Source: JBCBDX01 sp038529265
GTDB lineage: Bacteria > Pseudomonadota > Alphaproteobacteria > Rhizobiales > Rhizobiaceae
Direction: 5' to 3'
Assembly (NCBI GenBank): GCA_038529265.1
Contig: JBCBDX010000001.1
Span: 186,001 to 250,000, forward strand
Length of the DNA stretch: 64,000 nt
Below, piece by piece: positions 52,605 to 61,057 of the stretch. The notes under the pieces are model-generated. The model was not told the DNA's origin and ran no database searches. It was given only the letters and a program-made list of their open reading frames with translations. The translations under genes were made by a program, and so were the position numbers. Every line of letters begins with the position of its first letter. The stretch's first letter is position 1.

Positions 52605-54269
52605 TCAGAACTTCATGTCGTAGCTCGTTGGCCCGTCGGGATAGTTGGTCTGTCCAAGCCAGTCCGACGGATATCCCAGGGGGACAGCAGCGGAGTTTTG
52701 CGGGCTCTGCGGTGTGCCATTCACATAGCCATCGGAATATTTCGCAATCAGCGTGTCTGCCAAATGCCACCAACGCGCAACAAGAGCCTGCGAAAATCCA
52801 AAGGCCATCTCGGTCAATGCATCGCAGTCTTCTGATCCACTTGCAAAGACATCCCAATCCACCAGTGCATTCTCACCATCCAGCTCCAGTTCACTCTGAA
52901 GAGGGATAATATCAGCGTCGCACATGCGTTGGAAATTGAGCCTCGACCAATTGCCTACAAAGTCAAACGCCCACCATGCGCTATTGCGACTGAAGACTTG
53001 TGGGTCGCCACACTGGTATATTTCCGGCAGCTCCAGCATCTTGGTCGGGAAGGGCGCGAAACACGTTGTGTAAGCAACATCAGGACCGAACCAGCATACG
53101 CCTTTGGTTAGTTCCGGCGCATCGGGACGCACTTCGCAAACGGTCAGATAGCCTTGATAGAAGACTGAGATAGAGCGTTCCCATGCGCCGTACAATTTCT
53201 CGTGCGAGACATTGTTCTGTGCGCCATCATAGGGGCCAATGAAACGGTGCGGGTCGCCATAGGGTCCCGCAGCAATGCCCTTGGTGAGGTCAAACTCGGT
53301 TCCTTCATAATGATCCCGGTAGAGATCGAAAATCTCACGGCGTTGCAGCGGCCTACGCGGTGGGGCCGAAAACGGATAGTCCTTTGTGTAACCCCCGCCA
53401 TTCACCCATGGCGAAAGACCAAGATCCGGATTGGCGCGATCAAAAACCCGCCATACGCGACGAAGCGAATAATAGGGATGTGAATACTCGCCGTCGCTGA
53501 TCGTGGGCAACCAGTCGATGGGTCCGTTTGCTGGTTTCCACCATCCCAGTTTCTCCGCGCCGGGTTCCAGCAGTGGTGACCAGAGTAGATCGGGATTGCC
53601 CTTTTCTAGTTTCCGGATGCGAAATTCATTGGCCGCCACAAAAAGGTGACCATCGGGGACCCGTTGAGCTGCCCACGCCGAATGATAGGTCTCGTCGGGC
53701 AGCGCGCACATTTCGAACACCCACGCCTCCTCCTCATCTCCGACCAGTAGCGTTTCACCTGTAGAAAAATAGCCATACTCATCAATCAGCTGCCCCATAA
53801 GCTCGACTGCTTCGCGGGCCTTGGTACAACGCTCCAGCGCTATGCGTGAAAGCTCGGCGCTATAGAATAGACGGCATTGCTTGCCGGTTTTCTCGGCCTC
53901 GTCTTGAGACACAAAATTGGGTTGGTACTTGGCTCCATTGGTGCACTCCCCAAACATCAGATTGTGCTCATTCATAACGCCATAGCTGCCGTCGAAGTAG
54001 GCATAAGTGCGCTCGACCTGGGGAATGTGTCCGATGGCAGCGGTATCGGGATAACCCTCAAGCTCGTAGTTCGGACCGCGTTCCGAAGTTACCAGTCGAG
54101 GGTATGCATCGTTTGTTCCCGCTACCACAGCTCTTTTAGAGCCCGCCGCATGTTCCAGGGCCGGTACATAAATCAAGCGCTGATCGGAAAGCTCATTGTC
54201 GTCAGAATGAGTGACACGCATCGCACCGTCGGCGCACGCACCTTTGGTGAAAATCATTGTTGTACACAT
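52605..54269 (-). CDS. C69-family dipeptidase (Ntn hydrolase)
   Basis: A 554-residue protein of the C69/U34 family. The start MCTTMIFTKGACADGAMRVTHSDDNE places the nucleophilic Cys at position 2, exposed after Met removal; there is no signal peptide, so it acts in the cytosol. Landmarks are YGVMNEHNLMFGECTNGAK, GETLLVGDEEEAWVFEM and VAANEFRIRKL. Family members cleave dipeptides with broad specificity. It follows a pyruvoyl-type decarboxylase gene on the same strand after 22 bp and is ended by a strong terminator. The pair could release an amino acid and then decarboxylate it, or process a modified peptide; both are guesses. Confidence 0.9.
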   Translation of the reverse strand: MCTTMIFTKGACADGAMRVTHSDDNELSDQRLIYVPALEHAAGSKRAVVAGTNDAYPRLVTSERGPNYELEGYPDTAAIGHIPQVERTYAYFDGSYGVMNEHNLMFGECTNGAKYQPNFVSQDEAEKTGKQCRLFYSAELSRIALERCTKAREAVELMGQLIDEYGYFSTGETLLVGDEEEAWVFEMCALPDETYHSAWAAQRVPDGHLFVAANEFRIRKLEKGNPDLLWSPLLEPGAEKLGWWKPANGPIDWLPTISDGEYSHPYYSLRRVWRVFDRANPDLGLSPWVNGGGYTKDYPFSAPPRRPLQRREIFDLYRDHYEGTEFDLTKGIAAGPYGDPHRFIGPYDGAQNNVSHEKLYGAWERSISVFYQGYLTVCEVRPDAPELTKGVCWFGPDVAYTTCFAPFPTKMLELPEIYQCGDPQVFSRNSAWWAFDFVGNWSRLNFQRMCDADIIPLQSELELDGENALVDWDVFASGSEDCDALTEMAFGFSQALVARWWHLADTLIAKYSDGYVNGTPQSPQNSAAVPLGYPSDWLGQTNYPDGPTSYDMKF

Positions 54270-54291
54270 GAAATATACTCTCCAATCGCCG

Positions 54292-55653
54292 TTAGCGTGA
54301 ATACCAGACGCCGATTTGCGAGCCGATATTGGTCACATTGCCGCCTGCGCCCGCGCTACTCGTCGCTGTTTGCGGCCGCTGCGGATAGTGTTTTCCTTCC
54401 GCATCCATGAAGACCAACTGCTTGTCCGGCAGATTTTCGTAAATGATGACAAATGATGAACCACCATAGTTGAACATGCCCATCTCCTGACCTTTGTTCA
54501 CTTCGGCGCCCCGCACCATTTGTTCATTGAAGGTGATGGTTGAGACTTCGCTCATGCCGAGCGGAATACAGCAAACTCGGCCATAGTCTGGCGTTTCAAA
54601 GACTATGAGACCACGCGCGTTCACTTCAGTGAGGTAGGGCAGGGATGCTGTCGTTGCGCCACCAAAGTCAGGTAAAACCAGCTTGTTGAAATAGGCGCCA
54701 TCGATGCAAAGCGGATCAAACATGACCCGGCCATTCACTGGCACCCACCAACGGTGAAAATTGTATGGGTTCAAGTAGGTTTGGAAGACATAACCACCTT
54801 CGAACATGTCAACCAGGCCGTGCTCTTCAATAATTTCCTGCTGATATGGGTTTGATGAACTCAGAATGTCGCGCAGCGAATAGTTCATGTCCTTGAACCA
54901 GAACGTATCGTCCTTCGAAACGTTCCAGTCCCAACGGAAGAGAGACCCATCATTTGGACAGATCACGATCTGGTTTGTATCCTTTCCGGCAATTGGTCGT
55001 GCGGCTTCTGGATCTTTGAAATTTCGAGTGAAGAATGAATTCCACGAGTTCCAATAGGGGAGCAGGGGATTGTCCTTTGCCCAAAGGTCGAAATCATAGG
55101 ATTTTTTTGCTTTCGGCGAGAGCCACTGCTCACCTTCCACCATGAACCCACCAGCAGATTCGGGCGTGCCGAGGAACTCATGCCACTTGTTGAGAACCGC
55201 TTTCATGCGCGCGTTGAATTGTGGCAGACCAAGGAGCTGCGAACCTGACAGGGTCGGGTCAATGCCGACGGTGAAACCCGAGAATGGCAGCCCGACCAGA
55301 TCGTCGTCGATATAATGCGGCCACCAGGTCAGCAGGTAGTTACAGACGGCAGCGAAATAATCGGCGTCCGGAATTGGCGGAATCGGTACACCATCGGTGT
55401 CCAGGTTTGGTGTGCGCAGCATCGTCAAATTCTGCTTGCAGGCCGATGCCATCAGGTAAGCGACAATCGGGTCTTCTTTCAGGAAATCCAGAAGTTCCCG
55501 CACGGCAGGATCAAGTTCTGAATCCATAGAAACATTTGCAGCCAGTTCCGCATGGAACTTGCTCCAGCTTTCACTGTCACGCGGTGGTAGCCAGCCGGAA
55601 CGTACCGAACTGGACTCAAGGCGCACGTCTAGTGTCTGGTAAAGATAAGTCAT
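54292..55653 (-). CDS. Pyruvoyl-dependent decarboxylase, PsiD/phosphatidylserine-decarboxylase-like
   Basis: A 453-residue protein without membrane helices. Residues about 30-190 resemble the PSDC domain (the PsiD-like N-terminal domain) and the rest the phosphatidylserine decarboxylase fold. YLNPYNFHRWWVPVNGRV is the conserved His region, and GMFNYGGSSFVIIYE near residue 395 holds the self-cleavage site, GSS in place of the usual GST. Cleavage there would create the pyruvoyl group. Proteins of this architecture include fungal tryptophan decarboxylase PsiD, so a soluble amino acid may be the substrate. AAGGGGC precedes the ATG. A C69 dipeptidase gene follows 22 bp downstream. Confidence 0.85.
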   Translation of the reverse strand: MTYLYQTLDVRLESSSVRSGWLPPRDSESWSKFHAELAANVSMDSELDPAVRELLDFLKEDPIVAYLMASACKQNLTMLRTPNLDTDGVPIPPIPDADYFAAVCNYLLTWWPHYIDDDLVGLPFSGFTVGIDPTLSGSQLLGLPQFNARMKAVLNKWHEFLGTPESAGGFMVEGEQWLSPKAKKSYDFDLWAKDNPLLPYWNSWNSFFTRNFKDPEAARPIAGKDTNQIVICPNDGSLFRWDWNVSKDDTFWFKDMNYSLRDILSSSNPYQQEIIEEHGLVDMFEGGYVFQTYLNPYNFHRWWVPVNGRVMFDPLCIDGAYFNKLVLPDFGGATTASLPYLTEVNARGLIVFETPDYGRVCCIPLGMSEVSTITFNEQMVRGAEVNKGQEMGMFNYGGSSFVIIYENLPDKQLVFMDAEGKHYPQRPQTATSSAGAGGNVTNIGSQIGVWYSR

Positions 55654-55809
55654 ATTTGCCCCTTTTATTGTTTGTTCGCAACATCGCGAAGCATACTTGC
55701 CAACGTCACCCTACGTAAAGCGTCTCATTTGGCAACAGGGGTTTGTGAAAAACAATTATATCGACCATCGTGCATGTGCGAATACTTGAATGCAAGCCTG
55801 GCGCCGATA

Positions 55810-55840
55810 CAAAAAAAGGCCGCCCAAAGGCGGCCTTTCG
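55810..55840 (-). terminator. Terminator, distal copy, downstream of groEL
   Basis: On the minus strand GGCCGCC-TTT-GGGCGGCC is followed by seven T residues. It is the outermost copy of the groEL terminator and differs from the two inner copies in the loop and at flanking bases. Confidence 0.85.
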
Positions 55841-55866
55841 TTCAACCAGTTTGCGCTGATTGGATT
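55841..55866 (-). repeat. Partial repeat unit before the assembly gap
   Basis: TTCAACCAGTTTGCGCTGAT and the following bases match the end of the 130-bp unit at 56071-56096, with one C-to-T change. The unit is interrupted here by the N gap. Confidence 0.85.
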
Positions 55867-55966
55867 NNNNNNNNNNNNNNNNNNNNNNNNNNNNNNNNNN
55901 NNNNNNNNNNNNNNNNNNNNNNNNNNNNNNNNNNNNNNNNNNNNNNNNNNNNNNNNNNNNNNNNNN
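55867..55966. other. Assembly gap (100 N)
   Basis: Exactly 100 undetermined bases, the conventional size for a scaffold gap of unknown length. It lies inside the tandem repeat, so the number of units here is unknown. Confidence 0.99.
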
Positions 55967-56096
55967 ACATCATGCCCATGCCGCCTGTTTGGGCCGCTTG
56001 TCGGGCCAAACCATTCAAGAAACATGGGCGGGCGCTACAAACAAAAAAGGCCGCCCGGAGGCGGCCTTCGTTCAACCAGCTTGCGCTGATTGGATT
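55967..56096 (-). repeat. 130-bp tandem repeat unit A downstream of groEL
   Basis: The unit begins with the reverse complement of the last GroEL codons (GGM GMM stop) and contains a 50-base spacer, a full terminator hairpin (56041-56070) and a short tail. It is identical to unit B except for one base in the T run (AAAAAA against AGAAAA). Confidence 0.95.
56041..56070 (-). terminator. Terminator copy within repeat unit A
   Basis: On the minus strand GGCCGCC-TCC-GGGCGGCC is followed by six T residues. Confidence 0.85.
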
Positions 56097-56226
56097 ACAT
56101 CATGCCCATGCCGCCTGTTTGGGCCGCTTGTCGGGCCAAACCATTCAAGAAACATGGGCGGGCGCTACAAACAGAAAAGGCCGCCCGGAGGCGGCCTTCG
56201 TTCAACCAGCTTGCGCTGATTGGATT
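56097..56226 (-). repeat. 130-bp tandem repeat unit B, adjoining the groEL stop
   Basis: A second copy of the 130-bp unit. Its right end runs into the TAA of groEL at 56225-56227. In the frame of GroEL the unit reads ...FLNGLARQAAQTGGMGMM-stop, so it shares only the last GGMGMM residues with GroEL. Confidence 0.95.
56172..56200 (-). terminator. Terminator copy within unit B (first after groEL)
   Basis: The same GGCCGCC-TCC-GGGCGGCC hairpin, followed by TTTTCT on the minus strand. It is 25 bases past the groEL stop and is probably the main terminator, although its T run is interrupted. Confidence 0.85.
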
Positions 56227-57862
56227 ACATCATGCCCATGCCGCCCATGTCTGGCATGCCGCCACCTGGAGCAGGTGCATCTTTTTGCGGCAGTTCAGCA
56301 ATCATGGCTTCGGTTGTGATCAGGAGGCCTGCAACAGAGGCAGCGTCCTGCAGAGCTGTACGAACCACTTTAACCGGGTCAACGATACCAAGGCCGATCA
56401 TGTCACCAAACTCACCGGTCTGAGCGTTAAAGCCGTAGGTAGCTTTGTTCTCATCCATGATCTTGCCGACGATGACGGAAGCCTCTTCACCAGCGTTCGC
56501 AGCGATTTGGCGGGCAGGGGCCTGCAGTGCGCGACGAACGATGTTGATGCCTGCTTCCTGATCGTCATTTTCACCTTTTGCGTCGATGAACTTGGAAGCG
56601 CGGAGAAGAGCTGTACCACCACCAGGGACGATGCCTTCTTCAACGGCAGCGCGCGTTGCGTTCAACGCATCGTCGACACGGTCTTTCTTCTCTTTCACTT
56701 CAACTTCTGTGGCACCGCCAACGCGGATAACGGCAACACCACCAGCCAGCTTGGCCAAGCGCTCTTGCAGTTTTTCGCGGTCATAATCGGAAGATGTTTC
56801 TTCGATCTGAGCCTTGATCTGAGCCACGCGGCCTTCGATGTCAGACTTCTGGCCAGCACCATCAACGATTGTTGTGTTCTCTTTGGAGATTTCAACTTTC
56901 TTGGCTGTGCCAAGCATGTCGAGAGAAACATTCTCCAGCTTGATGCCGAGATCTTCAGAGATGACAGTACCACCAGTCAGGATCGCAATGTCTTCAAGCA
57001 TCGCTTTACGACGGTCGCCAAAGCCCGGTGCTTTAACAGCAGCAATTTTCAGGCCACCGCGCAGCTTGTTGACAACGAGTGTCGCCAACGCTTCGCCTTC
57101 AACATCTTCTGCAATGATGAGCAGCGGACGTGAGGACTGAACAACGCTCTCAAGGATTGGGAGCATGGCTTGCAGGTTGGAGAGTTTTTTCTCGTGGATC
57201 AGGATGAACGGATCTTCCAGATCAGCGATCATTTTCTCCGGGTTTGTCACAAAGTAAGGTGAAAGGTAGCCGCGGTCGAACTGCATGCCTTCAACAACTT
57301 CCAGCTCGGTTTCAGCTGTTTTGGCTTCCTCGACAGTGATCACGCCTTCATTGCCAACTTTCTGCATGGCTTCGGCAATGTCTTCACCGATTTGCTTGTC
57401 GCCGTTTGCAGAGATTGTGCCGACCTGAGCAACTTCTTCAGATGTTTTGATTTTGGTCGCTTTAGCGAGCAGGTCTTTGACGACTTCGGCAACGGCCATG
57501 TCGATACCGCGCTTCAGGTCCATGGGGTTCATGCCGGCAGCAACAGCCTTGTGGCCTTCCTGAACGATGGATTGTGCCAGAACGGTTGCTGTTGTTGTGC
57601 CGTCACCAGCAATGTCGTTGGTCTTGGACGCAACTTCGCGCAGCATTTGTGCGCCCATATTTTCAAACTTGTCTTCAAGCTCGATTTCCTTGGCGACGGA
57701 AACACCATCTTTGGTGATGCGTGGTGCGCCGAATGATTTGTCCAGAACGACGTTACGGCCTTTTGGACCCAGTGTTACTTTTACAGCATCGGCGAGGATG
57801 TTGACGCCGGCCAGCATGCGTTCACGTGCGGAACGGGAGAAGATGACTTCTTTAGCTGCCAT
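56225..57862 (-). CDS. groEL: Chaperonin GroEL (60 kDa)
   Basis: A 545-residue protein of normal length. It contains VTLGPKGRNVVLDKSFGAPRITKDGVSVAKEI, the ATP-site DGTTTATVLAQ, and AAVKAPGFGDRRKAMLEDIAILTGG. The C-terminus ends GGGMPDMGGMGMM, the flexible Gly-Met tail found in GroEL. A clear AAGGAGTATAAAAA ribosome site precedes the ATG. With GroES it folds proteins in the cytosol. The gene is second in the groES-groEL operon, 70 bp after groES, under CIRCE and a heat-shock-like promoter. Its 3' end borders the 130-bp tandem repeats. Confidence 0.98.
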   Translation of the reverse strand: MAAKEVIFSRSARERMLAGVNILADAVKVTLGPKGRNVVLDKSFGAPRITKDGVSVAKEIELEDKFENMGAQMLREVASKTNDIAGDGTTTATVLAQSIVQEGHKAVAAGMNPMDLKRGIDMAVAEVVKDLLAKATKIKTSEEVAQVGTISANGDKQIGEDIAEAMQKVGNEGVITVEEAKTAETELEVVEGMQFDRGYLSPYFVTNPEKMIADLEDPFILIHEKKLSNLQAMLPILESVVQSSRPLLIIAEDVEGEALATLVVNKLRGGLKIAAVKAPGFGDRRKAMLEDIAILTGGTVISEDLGIKLENVSLDMLGTAKKVEISKENTTIVDGAGQKSDIEGRVAQIKAQIEETSSDYDREKLQERLAKLAGGVAVIRVGGATEVEVKEKKDRVDDALNATRAAVEEGIVPGGGTALLRASKFIDAKGENDDQEAGINIVRRALQAPARQIAANAGEEASVIVGKIMDENKATYGFNAQTGEFGDMIGLGIVDPVKVVRTALQDAASVAGLLITTEAMIAELPQKDAPAPGGGMPDMGGMGMM

Positions 57863-57932
57863 TTTTTATACTCCTTGGGGCGGGGCCCCGAATTTCATTG
57901 GATTGGTAAGCGGAAAAAGATGCGATAGGCAA

Positions 57933-58229
57933 TCAGCCGATGATGCCCATAATATCGCTTTCTTTCATGATCAGCAGGTCTTCGCCATTCAGCTTTACTT
58001 CTGTGCCAGACCACTTGCCGAAGAGAACGCGATCGCCAGCTTTGACGTCCAGTGCGATCAGGTTGCCGCTATCGTCGCGCGCGCCATTGCCTGCTGCAAC
58101 AACTTCACCTTCCTGCGGCTTTTCTTTCGCAGTATCTGGGATGATGATGCCACCAGAAGTCTTCTCTTCTGACTCAACGCGGCGAACGACTACGCGGTCG
58201 TGCAGCGGACGAAAATTCATCTCTGCCAT
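57933..58229 (-). CDS. groES: Co-chaperonin GroES
   Basis: A 98-residue protein. FRPLHDRVVVRRVESEEKTSGGIIIPDTAKEKPQEG contains the mobile loop that contacts GroEL. It also has the conserved GDRVLFGKWSGTEVKLNGEDLLIMKESDIMGII. AAGGGTAAAACTA precedes the ATG. It caps GroEL during folding. It heads the groESL operon; CIRCE lies 50 bp upstream of its start. Confidence 0.98.
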   Translation of the reverse strand: MAEMNFRPLHDRVVVRRVESEEKTSGGIIIPDTAKEKPQEGEVVAAGNGARDDSGNLIALDVKAGDRVLFGKWSGTEVKLNGEDLLIMKESDIMGIIG

Positions 58230-58278
58230 TAGTTTTACCCTTGAATTGGTTGTTTCCCGTCACGCCCTTTCAGGCGCG

Positions 58279-58305
58279 TTAGCACTCGGTTTGCCTGAGT
58301 GCTAG
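58279..58305. promoter_or_regulatory. CIRCE element (HrcA operator) of groESL
   Basis: TTAGCACTC-N9-GAGTGCTAG matches the CIRCE consensus TTAGCACTC-N9-GAGTGCTAA with one mismatch in the last base. It lies 50 bp before groES in the 5' leader, where HrcA represses in normal growth. Confidence 0.95.
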
Positions 58306-58313
58306 CGAGGCGC

Positions 58314-58342
58314 AAATAGTAGCCGCGATATACCGTGTCAAG
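58314..58342 (-). promoter_or_regulatory. Heat-shock-like promoter of groESL
   Basis: On the minus strand CTTGACA is followed after 16 bp by CTATTT, close to the alphaproteobacterial RpoH (sigma-32) pattern, although TTGACA also suits the housekeeping sigma factor. The CIRCE element starts about 9 bp downstream of the -10 element, the usual arrangement. Confidence 0.75.
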
Positions 58343-58363
58343 GTTGCGCAAGTGCGGCACAAA

Positions 58364-58394
58364 CAAAAAAGCCCCGGGCAATGCTGCCCGGGGC
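58364..58394 (-). terminator. Terminator after the vWA TadG-like gene
   Basis: The perfect 10-bp stem GCCCCGGGCA/TGCCCGGGGC with a 4-base loop is followed on the minus strand by TTTTTTGTTT. It ends the transcript of the gene at 58420 and separates it from groESL. Confidence 0.93.
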
Positions 58395-58419
58395 CAATTG
58401 GCTCAAATAAGGGTTAAGA

Positions 58420-60405
58420 TCATTCGTCGTCGAACGCGGTGAGGCGCAACTTGCCGATATCGTCACCAATTTTCTCGAACGCAGCGATCAGATCAGCTGA
58501 GTTGGTTGCTGAAATTGCTGTGTCATCGCGTGAAGCGCAATGGCTGGAAAGGGCATTGGCGCGCGAGCTGTTATTGTCAAACGACACGAAGTAGACGGTG
58601 ACACCCTTTTGCTTGATCTCGGTGCAAAGCGCTTCAGTACCGTCATCAAACATGTCGATTGCTTTGGAGCTAGAGAAGTTGCCATCAATAAGGTCGAACA
58701 CGTCATCCTTCGGATATTGCAGCGACGAATAGGAGTCATCCCATTGCGTGGAGTTGGCCGGCACGTTGTCACCATCGGTGATAACAACGAGAACCTTCTG
58801 TGTTTCGTCAAACTCACCACCGCTCGCAATCGGCTCCCAAGGTGTCAGCGTGTTCATCGCCCATAACAGTCCAAGTGTGACATCAGTGTTACCGCCGTGA
58901 TACATGCTATCGATCGCTTGTTTGACAACGCCATTTTGTCCCTGCGTTGAAGCGGTCAAGCCAGCAATATCGTCACTCAATGGCAATACTGGCGCAATGT
59001 CACACTTTCCGTTTGGACCTTTATCACTTCGTGTGCGAATATCGTGACTGGCAGGGTTGTGGTACTTTGCGCTATTGAAAAGACGCGCAGCTTCTCGATA
59101 TCCGTTTTGCCAATCGCCATCGAGCTCATCATCATCTTGATTAGGAGCAGCGGTTTGACCTTGAACGTGATCACTGCTGCCACCTTGATCGTTAAGATAG
59201 CTGTTAGCGCTACTATAAATCCTGCTTTGAATATTAACAGTATTTGAAGTAGTGTACTCATCACTGGAACCATTATGAATATCGGCCTCATCCGGCGCCA
59301 TAATCGGGACATACAGTGAGTCGCCATCGAAGTCCGGATCAAGCGACGGATTGGACCAATTTGAGACGCTTGGAGCATCAACTTTGTAGCGGTATTTGCC
59401 TGCGCGGTGTTCAAAGCACCCTTTGAATACGGTGTTGGTCACGGAAAAAACATCCTTTCTTGTGACCAGTCCAATGCCCGGTTGGGCTGCAAGTTGTTGA
59501 ACATTGACGCCATTTCCGTCATTCTCCAACATACCATTGTTATCGAGAATATCGACTAGCTTCGTGGGGTGATACAAGCGCCATTCATCACAGTTGCCAT
59601 CGGTGCAACCTTCGTAAATATTATAGTACATGTCGCCTTGATTTAATCTGAACGGCGCAAGATAATTGAAGTGGCTGGTAGAGTGGCCGTCCCAATCGAT
59701 CCAGTCCTCCCAAGTGCCGCTATTGACACCAGCAGTCGCAGAGGCACCACTGCGCATCTCATCATTGGGCAAGGACACCATGTTGTCCCAAGGCACAATT
59801 GAAAACTTGACCGTCGCGTTGGTTTGGCCACTCACGGCAGCGGATGCAGCATCAATCAACGCATAAGCAGCCTGCTTGGCGGCCTGGATTTTCGTCAGGC
59901 TGTTTCCATCAGCATCTGTTCCGCCAGAGCCGCCCATTGAACCTGAATTATCGATTGCGATAGCGACTTCCACATCCTGACGACCGAACTGCGCTTGGGT
60001 TTTTACCGTTGGAGATACAATATCGTATCCAAACATGTGCATGAAGTGCGTTTCGATATCCGTCTTGGCAACAATTTGAACCTTGCCTGATGTCATATCG
60101 ACTGTGAACTTGCCGCCATCTTGCGGATCGGTGGTCACGTCCAAATCGGTAACAGCATTCATTAAGTTGCGACCTTCCAGAACAAGATCGTCGCCGTCCA
60201 TGTCCGGGTTTAGCGCCACTCGCTTGGCAACGTGTAGAGCGACCATCTGTGTCGTCGTTTCCAAGTCGGTTTTGGCTCGGTCAATATTGGAATAGTCAAT
60301 CGCCAACGCAGCAAACCCAAACATCGGTACAACGGCAATTGATGCCATGATGTACGCTGTGCCTTGCTCTTCGCGCAGGAAACGTTTGATAATACTTTTC
60401 TTCAT
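58420..60405 (-). CDS. TadG-like protein with von Willebrand A domain
   Basis: 661 residues from the ATG at 60405, preceded by GGCGGAACTC. The N-terminal pilin-like segment EEQGTAYIMASIAVVPMFGFAALAIDYSNIDRAKTDLE (residues about 11-50) is characteristic of TadE/TadG pseudopilins. The vWA domain follows, with the MIDAS motif AIDNSGSMGG (about residue 150) and the later VVITDGDNVPANSTQWDD. Inserted between the domain's strands is a long Asn/Asp-rich region with many cysteines. The protein is probably exported to the envelope with the Flp/Tad machinery and may act in adhesion. It is divergent from two TadE-like genes. Confidence 0.88.
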   Translation of the reverse strand: MKKSIIKRFLREEQGTAYIMASIAVVPMFGFAALAIDYSNIDRAKTDLETTTQMVALHVAKRVALNPDMDGDDLVLEGRNLMNAVTDLDVTTDPQDGGKFTVDMTSGKVQIVAKTDIETHFMHMFGYDIVSPTVKTQAQFGRQDVEVAIAIDNSGSMGGSGGTDADGNSLTKIQAAKQAAYALIDAASAAVSGQTNATVKFSIVPWDNMVSLPNDEMRSGASATAGVNSGTWEDWIDWDGHSTSHFNYLAPFRLNQGDMYYNIYEGCTDGNCDEWRLYHPTKLVDILDNNGMLENDGNGVNVQQLAAQPGIGLVTRKDVFSVTNTVFKGCFEHRAGKYRYKVDAPSVSNWSNPSLDPDFDGDSLYVPIMAPDEADIHNGSSDEYTTSNTVNIQSRIYSSANSYLNDQGGSSDHVQGQTAAPNQDDDELDGDWQNGYREAARLFNSAKYHNPASHDIRTRSDKGPNGKCDIAPVLPLSDDIAGLTASTQGQNGVVKQAIDSMYHGGNTDVTLGLLWAMNTLTPWEPIASGGEFDETQKVLVVITDGDNVPANSTQWDDSYSSLQYPKDDVFDLIDGNFSSSKAIDMFDDGTEALCTEIKQKGVTVYFVSFDNNSSRANALSSHCASRDDTAISATNSADLIAAFEKIGDDIGKLRLTAFDDE

Positions 60406-60557
60406 GATGAGTTCCGCCAAACGAAAATTCTATAATTCCGTTATGGCAGGTCTGGCTTACTCGACGGTTATTTCATTCATTCAAATTTGACCGATCTGAA
60501 AAACGGTTCCGCAACCAGAAGCGGATATGGTTCGCCCAAAGATGTTGAGGCGGAATT

Positions 60558-61055
60558 ATGTCAACCATGCTTCGAAAGCTGTTGCGCTCAAAAGACGGAG
60601 TGTCGTCCATCGAATTTGCGATCCTGTCGCCGATGTTTTTTGCGCTGCTGACAGCAGTTTTTGAAATCAGTAATTTTGTGTACCAGAACGCTTCTGTCCA
60701 GCGGGCTATTGAAGATGTCATTTACGACATCCGCACCAAGCAGATTTACAACATATTCGCGCAGGACGAATATTCCGATTACTCGGTTGAAGATTTCCTG
60801 AAGGCGGAAATCTGCAAAGGCGTTTCGGTTCCAAACTGCAAACAGAACACTGAGGTATCCGTTCAGACGTTTGACGTCGATTACGATAGCTATTCTGACT
60901 CCAATAATGGTGACGAGCTCTCCCTGGGATCACCAGAAATACTGATGCGCGTCGAGGCGGCGGTCACCTTTCCCAATATTCTTTTTACTGAGGCCATTTT
61001 CGGCAAGGAAGATCTAACGATCACGGCCGGACTGACCTTTATGACGGAGCCTTGA
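60558..61055 (+). CDS. TadE-family pseudopilin-like protein
   Basis: A 165-residue protein. The N-terminal segment DGVSSIEFAILSPMFFALLTAVFEISNFVYQNASVQRAIED has the Glu and following hydrophobic helix of TadE-type proteins. The C-terminal part is soluble, with two Cys in AEICKGVSVPNCKQN. It is likely a minor pseudopilin of the tight-adherence system. The next gene begins at its stop. No core tad genes (rcpA, tadA, tadB, tadC) are in the window. Confidence 0.85.
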   Translation: MSTMLRKLLRSKDGVSSIEFAILSPMFFALLTAVFEISNFVYQNASVQRAIEDVIYDIRTKQIYNIFAQDEYSDYSVEDFLKAEICKGVSVPNCKQNTEVSVQTFDVDYDSYSDSNNGDELSLGSPEILMRVEAAVTFPNILFTEAIFGKEDLTITAGLTFMTEP

Positions 61056-61057
61056 TC

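Noticed and set aside
55810..56226. CRISPR-like repeat array
   Set aside because: The units are 130 bp, directly joined, with no variable spacers and no cas genes; they hold the groEL end and terminator.
55672..56319. Long plus-strand frames across the N gap
   Set aside because: They read through undetermined bases and tandem repeats and match nothing recognisable.
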